Assembly (NCBI RefSeq): GCF_028389875.1 | Contig: NC_084673.1 | Location: forward strand, 16,653,501 to 16,717,500 | DNA: 64,000 nt | Direction of reading: 5' to 3' | DNA from: Rhea pennata | Lineage: Eukaryota; Chordata; Aves; Rheiformes; Rheidae | Shown: positions 13,801-25,911 of the stretch, piece after piece | How the letters are laid out: every line of letters begins with the position of its first letter | How positions within the stretch are numbered: position 1 is the first letter of the stretch | Program-made: the position numbers and the translations under genes | Notes under the pieces: model-generated | What the model saw: only the letters and a program-made list of their open reading frames with translations | The model's database searches: none | Told to the model about the DNA's origin: nothing

Positions 13801-16800
13801 CTGCAATCCTAGAAGGCTGTGATGCAATCCTCGCAAAGCTCATCATGCGTGCTCTGCAGGAAGGGGCACAAAATGATACAGAGATGAAAAGAATAAACTC
13901 TAGATACCCAGGGCTTTTTAGAAAGCAAACAAGTCAGGTCCAAGTCACGCTGTCATTTACAGGCAGTCCTGTGAAGGACGCAGGATTGGCATAATAAGAT
14001 CACTTCGCAATCTGACCGATATGCTGCTAGTACATGATGAGCAAGAGGCCTGGAAATCCTGCTAAGACAGAAGAAATGGGACAAACAGCCGTTGCACAGC
14101 CAGGGAAGAAAAAACTAATAATAATAAAAAAAAAGGACCCCCCCCACCCTGGGCCCTGCCTGACCATGAGAAGAGAAGTCTTCCTCTCCTTCCGAGTCTG
14201 CCTCACCCCCTCCCTCCTGCCATTGCTCTGCTCTGCAGGCAGCACATTATTTGAAAAGCAAAGGGCAGAGCAGCACAGCACTGCCCAGCCTCTGCTTTAG
14301 CAGAAGCAGGAATTTATCCAGACAACCTCTGCAGCTCAGCCAATTTGTCTTAGCCTCGGTTGGCAGCACAGCCTGCTATTTGATCCCTGAGCCTTTCCAC
14401 GAAGGCAGCTCCACTGCTGCAAAAGCATGTAGCAGTGCTGGGGGAGCTGGACAGGCTGGAGGGACAGGCAGCTGCACTACGGTCCCCCACCTTGCCCCTG
14501 AGCAACCTTCATACCAGGCAGGCTTCAAGAATCTTTGTACCAAAGGACAGGGTAATCACTGGGGAGGAAGATGGCAGCTGCTGTTCAGGGGTGAGCCACG
14601 TCAAGACAGGAGCCAGGCAGGTCCACACAGCTCTCCAGGAGCGGGACTGAACATCCCTACACACTGCCTCCAGCCAGCTGAGCAGAGAAGACTGGCTACG
14701 AAAGCATAAGTTCAACAGCCTGTGGTAACTGCTAGCTACCAGCCTCTTTCGAGCTCTCTCTGCCCACACCTTTTTTTTTTTTTTTTTTTTTTTTTTAATA
14801 GTTTTCCCTCAAAAGCTTTCCCCCACACTGAGCCCTGTTACCAACACCCTCAAGCCACTAAGTTCAGGCATGGGCAGGAAGAGGAGGGGGTTGTGAAACA
14901 TCTGCAAGATGTTTCTGGATTCATCAAAGACCTAGCCATGTCCACACATCCTCTGTGCTTGCCAAAAGCATTAACCTGGGCCAGCTCTGTCCCTCACACC
15001 TCAGCACAAGCTCAGTTATGATTAAATCAAGTCAACAGTGCTGGTCTCATCTATTTTCTGTGATATCATACATCCACTGACCACCTGCTCCCCTCCTGAA
15101 TGTTGCTGGTCACAACCCAGAGCCAGCCCCCATGGGACGGGACAGCAGAGTCCTGCGTGACTCCACACAGAGCTGCCTAGACAGCTGCTGCCCAGCTCCA
15201 TCGTGTGAAACCCTCCTCACAGGCTGAGGAGAGAACCAGAGGCAGGGGCAGGGACGTCCGCAGGCAGCGGTGACAACGCCAGGCGGTCGTTCTGGCACCC
15301 TTGGGCTGGAGTAAAGGGTGCCAGCACCCTCCTGTGAGCTCTGGACAGAGAGCTGGGCTCTGTCCCATGCCTGCCTGGCAGCTGGGCAGGGAGGCGGGGA
15401 CAAGGCAGTAACTGAAGCCACCCACGCGGAGCCCCCGGGCCCCTTCCTGGTGATGAGCAGGGCGCAGCCAAGGCCACGGCAGGTCATGCACGTAGCACCC
15501 ACCATGTGTGCTGCCAACTCCTTCCAAATACGACCTGCTAACTGTAACTGGTGCATAGGCAGAAGCATGCTGGGGGAAGAACGAGTGCAGAGGTGCCGTC
15601 AAAGCAAGAACACTGAAGCAACAAGATGTTTCTTTGCCCTAGGGCTGCTATGAGAGTTACGATAAAAGTATCTTTTCTAGCCACCATCTTCTATGCTTTT
15701 CACACTCACAACTGCTGCATTACAGCACACAGTCTCTAGGTCTTGCTTCCCATTTCAAGAGGTGTTTGGAAACAAGGACCAGGAACACACACGCTTATCA
15801 GCAGTGCTGAGGAACTTTGTTGCCTCCCAATTACACCATGCTTCAGCCTTTTCATCATGTTAATACCTCAGTGACTTATTCTCTAGACACGTCTAAAGCA
15901 GAGACCCCTTTAAGTACACAAGTGGCTTTCTGCTGGGCCCTGTACGGACTTTCACCTCCACTCTGTGGGACTGATTTTTACACCACCTGCTAGATCTTTT
16001 TTCCTACCCTTTCTTCAAGTAGAAAGTAGCCAAAAGCAATTTTTGCAGAGCATCAAACAGCCAGAAACTTACTTAAAAGGATTTAAAAATAAAAATATTA
16101 ATCTTATTTAACATATTATGTATCTCATGCTGTAACAGCTCTACACAAAAAGAACTTGGCACAAGCCTATGAAGTGCTGAGTACTCTGGGAATCTCAAAC
16201 ACTCTAACTTGAACCCCTGAAAGATCCCACTGAGTTCAATGAGACTGCGTATAGTCACTTTGTACGTGAATGTTTTTCAAAACTTAAATGTCAAGGTTAA
16301 CAATCTTGTTCTCTTTGGGCTGTCAGAAACCATCTCTACTTCTCAAGAACTATATCACATCAGCCTGGAAGGATTAGGAGAAAGAACAACACTCCTTCTT
16401 TATAAAAAAAATCTCTTTGAGTTATGGTCAAGGTTTTTTTCAAAAAGTCTACATAATTAATGAACTTACCATTTGCCTTTTGTTTTCTATCAAGTTTGAT
16501 CCAATTATTCCAAGAAATGACCCAAAACCAAGCTGAAAAACAACATATTGTTAGCATTTAAATCAGGAAGATATCCAACATAGTTCACATGCAGACAGAA
16601 CACAATTAAATCCAGAAGCAGCAAAAGAACATATTGTGAATGTGTGAGCACTCTTCCTTCAGCAAGAAAATCAGTGGAGTCTCTCACTAGCTAGAACTGC
16701 CAAGTGTATCACTTATATGACACTAAAAGCATGTGCAAAAACCAAAAGGATAAACTTTAATTCACTCCCCTCCCCATTAATGCTGAGAAATGAGTGATGG

Positions 16801-19800
16801 ATGAAAATGTGTGTTGCTGTTTTGGAACAACTCCACAAACACTCAGAAGCTTCTGCATGTGAACCTAGCTGTACCATAGCACTAGTGTTTGCAGGACCAG
16901 CCACTAGTGACCACACCAAGGGCATGCACAACCACTTAATGTCCAGCTCAAGAAAATTTCTTAATGGGAAAAGATTTAGCAATCACTTGCCTCTTCCACC
17001 CTCCTTGCATTTACAGGGAGGGGAAGTCCTACCATCAGGGTCTTTTACCGGAAGGATTCACACTAGTCCACTGAACAGAATGATCTTGTCCAGCAAAAGC
17101 ATCTTTTCTTGCTGCTGTAACTAGCAATTCTGTTTTTATTTCAGCTCAGTGAAGTCAGTTAGGAGCGCAATTTCCCATTCTCTATCTCCAAAATCTTAAA
17201 CTATTAGCTACACTGGAGATGTTTCTAGGACAGAGTAGACCTCAATCAGGCCAGAAACAAGGATTTTAACCAGGAATCATTGACCACAAGGGAAGCTCTG
17301 GAAGTACTTCTGTAACTGTCACAACTAGAAAGGTCTTTGATAAGCATATAGGATATGCATCTCTGCTTCCATGGGTCAGCAAACTGAGAAATGCTGAAGA
17401 AGTCCTACAATTGCTGTTGTTCACATTAAGCAGCCTACACATCCATTTGATAAACCAGTAGAGGTGAAGAAGATCTGGATGAGGATGCTAAATAACTGGC
17501 CACTTCTAAAGCAGCAGAATAAGGCAGAAAACAAGCTGCAGTGATTCAAGAATGGGCCAGCTAACCTGGAATCGATGTGCTAAGATCCAGGAATGGGAAA
17601 CAAAGGTTTAACAAATCCAGTATTAACAAGCAAAAACACACACAGATTAGCAGACACAGACACCGTGAGAAGCTGGACTTAAATCTTCTCCCACTCTGCT
17701 TAAGCTCTGTGATATCTGGTGCTAGTGCCAAAAGCAGTAATGGGTGTTGACTCAAACAGCACAGGATCAAAGCAGAGCAGCCCATCGGAGCTGCTGCTTC
17801 CCAGCTGCTTGCCTTGCACTCCTCTCAGACACCGCTGTCCCCACACCAGGGGCTGTTTAACCACCGTGGTGTGCAGCATAGCAATGAAGCCAGACACTGC
17901 TCAACACTGTGGCAGCAGGCAGACAGGTGCAGAGAGCTGGCGGCATTGCTGAACAGTCTCAGATTAATCTGCCAATGCTTCTGGGCAAGACCCTTATTAA
18001 TATGGCTGATCTTCCATTATTATTCTTTTGCTCAGCTTGGACAAGCAACTATCCCCACCTTCCACAGGTTATGGGATTTTTACAGACCAAAACCTCGGAG
18101 ATCCAGGCATTAACAGCAACATGGATCCAGGTACTATTTTTAGCCCGGTGGTGTTTAGTAGCAGAAAAGCTGTTTGGCTACAAATGCATCTAAGGCAAAC
18201 ATTGAAGAAAACTATTTTGTGCCTTTTGAGCTTGATCCAACACATTTGGAGAAACTTCCACATAGTGATTCAGAGCAGCACAAATCAAAAGGTGAAAGAC
18301 AGATAATTCAAGATAAAAGAACTGGAGTGAAACTATACATCCAACAGGAAAAGACCAAATACATCAGTGGAATCATCCTGCATTAAAGGGAAAAAAACAT
18401 GTGTTTTTTCACTGATGGGACAAAGGGACCTTTGTTATCTGCACCACTTGTATCGCTGCTATCTGTTGGTGGAGATGATCCCCTGAGAAGTCCGTCAAAA
18501 GACGCAGAGGATCCAACTGAATGTGCTTTTCCACAGTAAAGCCTCAGGCTGATACATTTAATAAGGAATCATTACAGAAGAGCTTTGCCAGCCACAGCCT
18601 AAGAAAGGTCAGTCATTTATACTGATGCGGGAAGCTGAACCTGGAGGCAGCACACACTTCTCATGAACAGCCTTTCACAAGACAACGCAGAGGAGACTTC
18701 ACTGTGAGCCTTGTTCTGTCTGGGGCCTCCAGAGAGGCCCTGTCCCATTTCTGCATCTGTCTGTACTGCACAGACCTGCACAAAATCTGGTAGTCTCTGC
18801 AGCAGCTGGAAGCTCTACTTCCATTATATACAGCAAGAAAAGAGTTATTGAAGCCCAAAGCTATGAGGAAAAGTATTGAAGAATGTTTTTCTTAGACTCA
18901 CAACAGAAGGAAAGAACTTTTAAGTTATTACTTAAAAAGAAGCAAGATTTTCAAATTAATCTCTCAGTCTGTGAGCCTCACTCCCATAGGGGTGTTTGAC
19001 CTCTGCGCCTGTTACTTTTGTCTGCAAAGCATCACTGTTGCAGCCTGCACTTCCAGGCCCAGGTCATCTATCCTGCCATAGATATGTTATTTCTCATGGA
19101 AGTGCAACTTAGGTGCCCACAGAAGTAGTTGTGAAGGTGTCAGCCAGCAGTCAGGGGGTGAAGGTCTCCCTGCACTGTTTGTACAGATAAATAAATAAAT
19201 AAATAATCTGTGGAAGGTCTCCAGGACCAGTTCTAAATTAGATTGCTAAATCTTTTCTGTTCATCCTCAGCAACATCCTGGGAAGATGATCCCCAGCATC
19301 AGGCAACTATTTCTGCATGTTTCCTCCTTGCATGCCGTTGCTAGTAGGTGTTCACCCAAAGCATGCAAGTCGGAGGAAGAAACAATGGTGCACTAGGCAC
19401 GACAGCTATAAGACATCCTGGAGGTTTCATGGCCCAGTACGGATCTGCTATTCCCCCCAAGATGGGCCCATGCCAGCTAGGTGTGCAACACAGAGCACCT
19501 ATGCAAGGCGGCATCACGTGCAGGCTAATCTGCATATAATCCAGATTGCCACAGATCTGCCACAGGACCACAGACCACTATGCCCCTTCCAGCTTTGGGT
19601 AGTGATCTGTACAGAGCCTATTGCCCTGTTTACTCAAAACACTTTGAGACCCTTGGCTGAGAGGCACTAAGCTATAGGAAGGGCTGAGCAGGTCTCTTAA
19701 TGGGTAATACTAGAGTAGCTTCAGGGGAATTTCTGAACTTCCTAGAGAATTATATGAAAATAATACTCCCTCTGGAGAACATGAGATCAGTAGAGTTTCA

Positions 19801-22800
19801 TACCATCCTACAGAAACCAACATGCAGAATGGCAGAACAGGACCACAATCCCTCCACAAGAACAACTGAAATTCTACGAGACTATCCTGTTCTGTGAGTC
19901 TACTCCACGCAAGAAGAAATCTTTTCCTTACTAATATGGGGTACTAACAGTAACATCACTAAAAAATCATTGGTGGCCTGACATTCATGCAAACTTTTGG
20001 GTGACAATACTCAAATGGAGTTGCTTCTCTGGGGCTGTTCCTGTGTTCAGGCACAACTGTGTACTCGTGTCTCACAGCAGGCTCTTCTTCCACAGTAAAG
20101 GGAGAAATCCCAGTTTGTTACAAAACATCAGCTATTTTAAGTACCTGCTGAAGCATCCAGCAGCAGACTGAATTTTTTTCCTGTGCAGGGAGGCAGATGA
20201 GGTCATCACAGATTTCCACCCAGCAGACTAACAAACTAATTGCGAGAAGTAATTTGGTGACAAGCCTACAATCGCAAATAGTCAGGCTGACTCTGAAAAA
20301 AAGTAAGCAAATCAACACTGTTCCTGAGTCCACAAATTCATGAATTCCTTGAGCCGATTCTGTCTCTTACAAAACCGTAAGCGATGCTGACGTTCTCAGA
20401 GTATAAATAGCTAGTGAGATGTCAAGAGGATGTGAACAACAGGCTCTACCCATCTGCATCAGTCTGTGGGATCTGCTCTGAAACATGAGATTCAGCCGAG
20501 GTTGGCGAGGCATAGGATAAGTAGTGAGAGTTTGAAGACAGCTTGTCATCCTTCTCAACACCTTCCTTCTGTATTTTCTCTTAAAGAAAAAAAAAAAGAA
20601 ACCACATATACCCTAAATGCAGGAGGTACTGTGACAAGCCAGAAAAGCAATCCTCTGGCCACAGACAAAACAGTCCATAACGAAGCTTCCAAACTAATGG
20701 CTGTAAAGTGCCTGTCTTCAGTCACAGAAGACCTTATCCACAGACAATTATAAACCTCCTTGAGATGAGCAATCCATGGTAAATAAATTGGACAAATGTA
20801 AGACAGGAAAACCTTCCACCTAGTGACTTGGACTGGCTTTAAACCTCCAACTTCCAGACTGCAAACCTACGTGCACAATACTCCATGGCTGTTAAACAGG
20901 AGCCTCTATCCTGCAGGCTGCAGTTACAGCCAACCTGCTAAGACAGCTAATCTGGCCTGCAGTCGGTCCTTGTTGTGGTTCCTTCTGAGGACTCCTCAGA
21001 CCAGGACTTGCTTTCCAGCTTGTGTTAGATCTCTGCTAATGCAGAAGTACAGCAGTGCACATGTGCAGAAGGGCTGGTTCTGGGCTGGGGGAAAGGCATA
21101 ATGTACTTTCTCCAAGTGCTTCTGCAGAAGGTTGTATGTCCAACGGCAGGATGGCTGGGCACCAGTTGTCTTCTCTAATTTAAAGTCATTTGAAGCTACA
21201 AGATCTTCCTTTCCCATTTTCACTTGTTAATAAAAATCGATGTGACAGTAGCTTTGCTATGCAGTCTCTTTCAGCAAGTTGCCAAAGCTTTTATTAATGT
21301 AGTCCTCCTCAGAGACCCCGAATCATTAAGTATTTCTGTAAGTAAACTTTATGACCATGAACTCATACAGGCTGCATTTCAAGACCTGGGTTCCCAACTG
21401 TTCTTGGCATCTATGATCTTTCTTCTCCTTACTTCTAGGCTTAGTCTGATTTGTGAAAACAAAATGTTCTAAGGTTGTTTTGGCTGACATTAAATCAATT
21501 TATCTGCCTCACTGCTAGCATGACCAAGCTCAGAGGAAACTGCCACTTGACTGAATGGGATTTTTGCATGGGAATGAGCAGCAGGTGCAAAATAATAATA
21601 AATCAAATAAATCAAATGGCAATGAAGTAGCTGAGCAGATGTTAATATTCAGGACACGATCATCCTTTATAACATTTGCAGCATTACAAGGGACTTTGTA
21701 GGCAATAAGTTTTCTAGACCTACCTAGGAGTTCTATACTTACAATAACCCCTGGGTAATAACCTCCAACAGTCACATTTTGGGTTCTTGTTGTAGCAGCT
21801 AGGCCCACCGTTAGAATTAATACTGACACAATGAGGAGAGTCACAGTTACGTAGAGGGAATTTCTCTTTCTTCTATTGAACGACCCTAAAAACACACATA
21901 CACAACACAATTTGCTAATTCCATCTGGGGTCAGTCACGGTATCTCAAAATTCTTCTCCCACCGCCAACCACATGATGTTGAATTTCCTTTCTTGTAATC
22001 TGAGAATATTTTTTTGTTTGGCTCCCACTTCTCACCTTTACTTATATGTTTTATCAACCTCTGTCAGGGCATCTGAATTCCAAATTATTTATCATTGCTC
22101 TGATACGGAATAAGAGAGCCTCAAGAACTGTAAATCTGCAAAGCTCATTTGGTTACAAAGGAGCCTCCCAGGCCCCTCCTGTCTGGGACAATTAAGCCAA
22201 TAAGAAGTATTACCTAGGCACTTACTACTTTTCTGATCTGTCTGCTTACATCAAGCTAAACAGCCACACTACACACAACTTGTTTTGAGGGGGAAACTTT
22301 GGCTTTAACTATATCATATGACATCCATATTTTTCTGTGTAAATAAGACACCACCACTAACAATCACTTCTCCTCCTCCTATGGCATCAATCTCTACTTA
22401 CAGCAAGGACTAAGTATTTTTATACACTCTCTGAATAATTAACTTGTGGATTAGTGAAGCTGATATACAGATGCCCAATTCTAGCTTTTCTAAAAATCTA
22501 TTTATAGATCTCCCAAATGAGCATAAATATAAAGTAGCAATTCCATCAGCCCAGAAGGGAAGCTGGCTGTGATGTTACACTTAGCAATATCTTTAGAGGT
22601 GTTTGTTCAGTGGATATTTTGTGATCTTTAAATCACTTTGTGAAACAATCCTTTTGATTTTATTTCACACACTATGTAAACACAGCCCAGCACAAGCAAG
22701 TGCAGCCGGCAGAATAACAGACTGGAATGGTCCCTCTAACACTCCTGGGGTTGTGCATGCTCCCTGTGAGCTGCCAGGGCTATTCTGAATCCCAGCCCGC

Positions 22801-25620
22801 AGTTCGTGGTTCTCCAAAGCATCCAAACAGCAAAGGTGATTCCCAGCCCAGGAGTTCCCAAGTGGCGTGCACACTACCAGGCTATTTCAAAGCAGTGCAC
22901 AGCTGTGGTCCAACAGTAGGAGATGCTTCCACTGCTGTTTAGCACATTCCCTAAGGCAAACTATATTGGGGAACCCCCATTTGAGGCATCCAAGGGTTGA
23001 CAGTCTATATGTGGCAAGACAAAACATCAGTACAAAGAAACTGCTAACTTTGCAAGGCAAGCATGAAAGATTAGGCCAAGTCAAAGATCATCGCCTTCTC
23101 CAAATTTCCCCAAAAGAAGACATGTCAGGCCCTACTAGGCAGCTTTCTGTCTTGAAGATGTACATCCCAGCGGCTCACAGGCTTTTCTTTAGGGTCTGCA
23201 CACATTTGCAGTAAAGCTATATAGAGAGCTTTTATTTTCACTGTAATAGCTACACTGACACAGTCATACGGACACACATGGTGCAAAATATTTCCCTTCC
23301 TCTACAGGGACAACTCTCCCAGGATAAAGCACAAACACTCCTGCTTCCACAGCCTCTCCGGCCTGCCAGCTGTGCCGCTCGCAGGAGCGCTCCCTCGCCG
23401 TGCCGGTGATGAACCGGGCTGGCAATCAGCGTGAGGCTGGGTCATCTGACCTGCATGAAGCGGAAGAGCTTGGAAACACAGACAGGTCCTAAACAAGCTT
23501 AAAACCCAAACAACCCACCACGAGAGGATAAAAGGCAAGAGAAGGCTTGTAGATAAAAGTAACATCCTTTTAGACTGACCAGTATCTTTAGAAGGAAGGT
23601 TCTCCACCTATAAACCTTTTGCTTATGTTCTTGAGCACAGCTGTAACTGCAGTTCAAGGATACCACAAGATCTAAAGACAGAGTCTGCAACTGCTTAGTC
23701 AGTTCTCATCTGGAATCGGTAATAGCGAGTTATTAATTTCAAATAAAAAAATTATTTCAAACAACTGCTAGAGTACCCTTAAAATCTAGGCCATATATTG
23801 CATCAGCACTCCTTAGTTCTTCATGTAACTTTTTGTTTTACAGGATGGAGATGAATGTACCGAATTGTTTAACGATACTTAAGGTTGCATTTGGGGTTAA
23901 TCCTTTCATTCTGTTAAATCTGTCAAGTAAGTTAATAATATTAAAGATAAACTTTTAAAGTACTTAATTCATCAAAACAACAGACTGTTCTGCATGTATT
24001 ACTTCCCAAACACTAAAATATGGTTTGTGCAATTCTCCAGAAAATGTCTCATAAATGTCTTAAGTTCCAAAGCGTTAAAACTTAAGGTTTAGCTGAGCAA
24101 AATTCAGGCAATCGGGGGAAAAAAGTTGTCACTCTTTAGATCAGTTTTAAAGGGAAAGAAAGAAAGAGCAAGTCTTGCTTACACAGATGACCTAAATTCT
24201 GGTTACTGGAGCAGTCTGGCTGGAAAATGAGCAGAAAATAAGAAAAAAACAGCCATATGTTCCTTGCACGGCTTGAATTCCTTACAGTTAGGCTACGTGG
24301 GTGTGCAGATGTTTGTGTACTATGTAAAATAACCCTGCAGAACAAGTCTGAATGAGTGTAAAGTATACATGAGCACTGACTTCACACATATAAACTGATA
24401 TTTTTTCATTTTCCATGAGAGATGCTTTAAAAATTGCAATGAGTAACTACAAGAAATGCTGTTTTTCTCAGAATTAGCTTTCAGTAAAATGTAAATTTTC
24501 TAACAATATTTCTGCAGGAAAATGCTTCAAAATAAGAAACTCAAAATGCTATTTATGTATTCTGTACTTGTTTCAGAACAATCATGTTTTCCACATTCCT
24601 AACTTCTGTATTATTTCTTAGCTCATAACTGACACATACCAACATACAATTAAGAAGTGAAACAAAGGTTTTCATATAGAAAATTGATGAGAGCTTTTTT
24701 TTTTTTTTTTTATCTTACAAGGAGAGATTAATTTTTTTTTTATTGCAGATCTGAACAAATAAAAAAAAATAATGTAAAATGTGATTACCTCCACTTCGTC
24801 TCCGTATCTGGACACTAACCGTATCATTGCTTTTCTTGGAAAACGTGCTTTTTATTACGTGTATGTTAAGAAAGTGCTTTTTGCGCTTCCGCACGGGATC
24901 CTGCAGCTGTTCAGCGTACCCTGGGTCTTACTCAGTGTGTCCGCTCATAACCGCTTTAAATAACGTGCTGAACAGCCACCCTCGAAAGTCATCCACCTCA
25001 ACACTGATTTGTGCCCGAAAGCATTCCCCACCGACTCGGCAGCGCTCCTCTCCGGTTCTCAGCCCGGCGTCGCTTTTCGCACGAAGGAAAAGCCGAGCGA
25101 CGCTTCCAGGAGGCTGCGGCTTCTGCCGCCTCTGCGCTTACGCGACGCGAGCGGCCCTCCGCCGGCGGCCGGCGCCGGGGCTCGGGGCGCCCGCCCCAGC
25201 GCGAGCGCGAGCGCGCCGGGCGCTCCGCAGAGCGGCCTTTCGCCCTGCGGGGCAGGGTCACGGGCGGCAGCTCTGCGGTTAATCCGGCTGGTTACTTCAC
25301 CACAGCGGCACGCGAACTGCGTGCGGGCGTCCCACAGACCACTTCCACTTCAAGCCTGCTACAGCTGCCGTGCGCAACCCCCTCCAAAACCCAGGCTGCG
25401 GCACTTCTGTTTTCCAGAAGACTTCAGAGGTTTGGGAGAGCGGATCCTTTGCTCTGCCCCAGGTTTAACTGCGCTTCGTTCCCACTACGAGGAGACAGGA
25501 AGCCAGGAGCACACGCGGACACCGCGGGCTTCTCCGCCGAGCCCGGCGGCGGGAGCCCCGCGCGAGGCACCGCGCCCGCGGCCGCGCCAGCCCCGCTCGC
25601 ACCCCGCCCGCGGGACGCGC

Positions 25621-25658
<38 letters not shown>

Positions 25659-25911
25659 AGGCGCCCCAGCGGCCGCGGGCGGGAGCCGGCCGGCGGCGCG
25701 GGCTCGCGGCGGCGGCGCCGCCACCCGCGGGGGACGCCGCTGCCCCGCGGCCGCGCCCCGGCAGCGACGCGGCGCCCACCCAAAATGGCGGCCCCGGCCG
25801 GCAGCCCGCGCCCCTTCCCCCGGGCCCGCGGCCCTCCCGCCGCCCCGGCTTACCCACGGAGTCGGGCAGGGCGATGCCGCCCGGGCGCTGCTGAGTCAGG
25901 GACTGCCGCAT
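1657..25911 (-). CDS. TMEM255A: TMEM255A, four-pass membrane protein (spliced, 3' end outside window)
   Basis: Eight coding exons join in phase to give 271 residues; the family is about 325-350 long, so only the last Pro/Tyr-rich coding exon is missing, below position 1. Exons: 25854-25911, 21743-21885, 16470-16532, 8704-8793, 6719-6781, 5646-5734, 3153-3315, 1657-1800. Predicted membrane segments lie near residues 30-51, 63-82, 89-111 and 190-216. Between segments 3 and 4 is a Cys-rich loop ([13 protein letters not shown], about 157-169), and after segment 4 a Pro/Tyr/Ser tail. The stretches [20 protein letters not shown] and [20 protein letters not shown] are near-identical to what I know of the mammalian protein. 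Its biochemical role is not established. It lies head-to-head with ATP1B4 across CpG-rich DNA. The call is secure; exon 6 is the most diverged part. Confidence 0.95.
1801..3152 (-). other. TMEM255A intron 7
   Basis: AT-rich intronic DNA with short A-rich tracts near 3068-3098. I see no further coding or RNA feature. Confidence 0.75.
3153..3315 (-). CDS. TMEM255A: TMEM255A coding exon 7 (membrane segment 4)
   Basis: The exon encodes the end of N169 and residues R170-M223, including the fourth span (near [20 protein letters not shown]). The donor is GTAAGATG. The acceptor is a CAGCAG tandem, so the exon could start at 3315 or 3312. The upstream choice gives N-R-V, as in mammals; the downstream one drops one residue and gives K-V. 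Confidence 0.95.
3316..5645 (-). other. TMEM255A intron 6
   Basis: Intronic DNA between exons 6 and 7. A T-rich run lies near 4410-4434. The stretch around 4285-4380 vaguely resembles a MIR SINE, but too weakly to call. No other feature is seen. Confidence 0.7.
5646..5734 (-). CDS. TMEM255A: TMEM255A coding exon 6 (Cys-rich loop)
   Basis: An 89-nt exon, residues 140-168 plus two bases of N169. It ends [12 protein letters not shown](N), the hallmark Cys-rich loop of this family. The first half ([16 protein letters not shown]) is diverged but keeps the Cys spacing. The acceptor is ATTCACACAG and the donor GTGAGTAAG. The phases fit exons 5 and 7 exactly. The exact 5' edge is slightly less certain than the rest. 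Confidence 0.85.
5735..6718 (-). other. TMEM255A intron 5
   Basis: Mammalian TMEM255A has an optional exon here coding for a segment around NLTQAARE. I did not find an equivalent on the minus strand. Short open frames on both strands resemble nothing known. Confidence 0.65.
6719..6781 (-). CDS. TMEM255A: TMEM255A coding exon 5
   Basis: A 63-nt exon, phase 0 at both ends, residues 119-139: [20 protein letters not shown] then E. The acceptor is CTTTGGCAG and the donor GTAAGAG. The first half (DLxPLYAxRC) is conserved in the family; the second half is variable. Confidence 0.88.
6782..8703 (-). other. TMEM255A intron 4
   Basis: Intronic DNA, becoming AT-rich towards exon 4 (8040-8600). No recognisable element. 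Confidence 0.7.
8704..8793 (-). CDS. TMEM255A: TMEM255A coding exon 4 (membrane segment 3)
   Basis: A 90-nt exon, phase 0 at both ends, residues 89-118. It begins [20 protein letters not shown] and ends AARHI. The acceptor is CTTTCTCAG and the donor GTAAGTGC. Confidence 0.95.
11455..11640. promoter_or_regulatory. CpG-rich patch inside TMEM255A intron 3
   Basis: About 190 bp with dense CpG (gcgccgctcgg, cacgccgccg, ggcgcgcac, ctgcgagcgg) in an otherwise CpG-poor intron. It could be an alternative promoter, an enhancer or a small conserved island. No splice donor tied to a known coding exon is evident. Confidence 0.35.
14771..14796. repeat. Poly(T) tract, 26 nt
   Basis: An uninterrupted T run in TMEM255A intron 3, equivalent to A26 on the transcribed strand sense. 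No retroposed gene body was recognised next to it. Confidence 0.9.
16470..16532 (-). CDS. TMEM255A: TMEM255A coding exon 3
   Basis: A 63-nt exon with phase 0 at both ends, encoding [20 protein letters not shown] plus M (residues 68-88), the rest of span 2. The acceptor is TTTTTCAG and the donor GTAAGT. Confidence 0.95.
16533..21742 (-). other. TMEM255A intron 2
   Basis: A 5.2 kb intron. It contains an (AAAT)n microsatellite at 19187-19207 and an A run near 20586. Nothing coding is recognised. Confidence 0.7.
19187..19207. repeat. (AAAT)n microsatellite
   Basis: Five tandem AAAT units in TMEM255A intron 2. Confidence 0.9.
21743..21885 (-). CDS. TMEM255A: TMEM255A coding exon 2 (membrane segment 1)
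   Basis: The exon has a TTTAG acceptor and a GTAAGTAT donor, 143 nt, phase 1 in and phase 0 out. It encodes residues 20-67: a basic stretch (NRRKRNS), the first membrane span, an NVT glycosylation sequon and the start of span 2 (GGYYPGVI). Confidence 0.96.
21886..25853 (-). other. TMEM255A intron 1
   Basis: A 4 kb intron. Most is AT-rich, with a small GC-rich patch at 23340-23470. From about 25060 upwards it enters the CpG island that also holds exon 1. The GCC microsatellite at 25623-25658 is within its first 230 nt. Confidence 0.75.
25623..25658. repeat. (GCC)n trinucleotide repeat
   Basis: About 12 uninterrupted GCC units. In TMEM255A sense it is a GGC/CGG repeat about 195 nt downstream of the exon 1 donor, inside the CpG island. 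On the plus strand it reads as polyalanine or polyarginine in artefactual open frames. Confidence 0.92.
25854..25911 (-). CDS. TMEM255A: TMEM255A coding exon 1
   Basis: It starts at ATG 25911-25909 in a good context (GCCGGCGCCATGC) and encodes [19 protein letters not shown] plus one base. The donor GTAAG follows at 25853. This matches the conserved MxQSLTQQR N-terminus of the family. It lies inside a CpG island, so the 5' UTR and promoter should be just above 25911. Confidence 0.93.

Larger units (their letters stand above)
8794..16469 (-). other. TMEM255A intron 3 (largest intron)
   Basis: A 7.7 kb intron with several homopolymer runs (A near 9811, T near 10998, T26 at 14771-14796) and a local CpG-rich patch at 11455-11640. 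GC content is raised around 14400-15560. The open frames here have no recognisable family. Confidence 0.7.
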
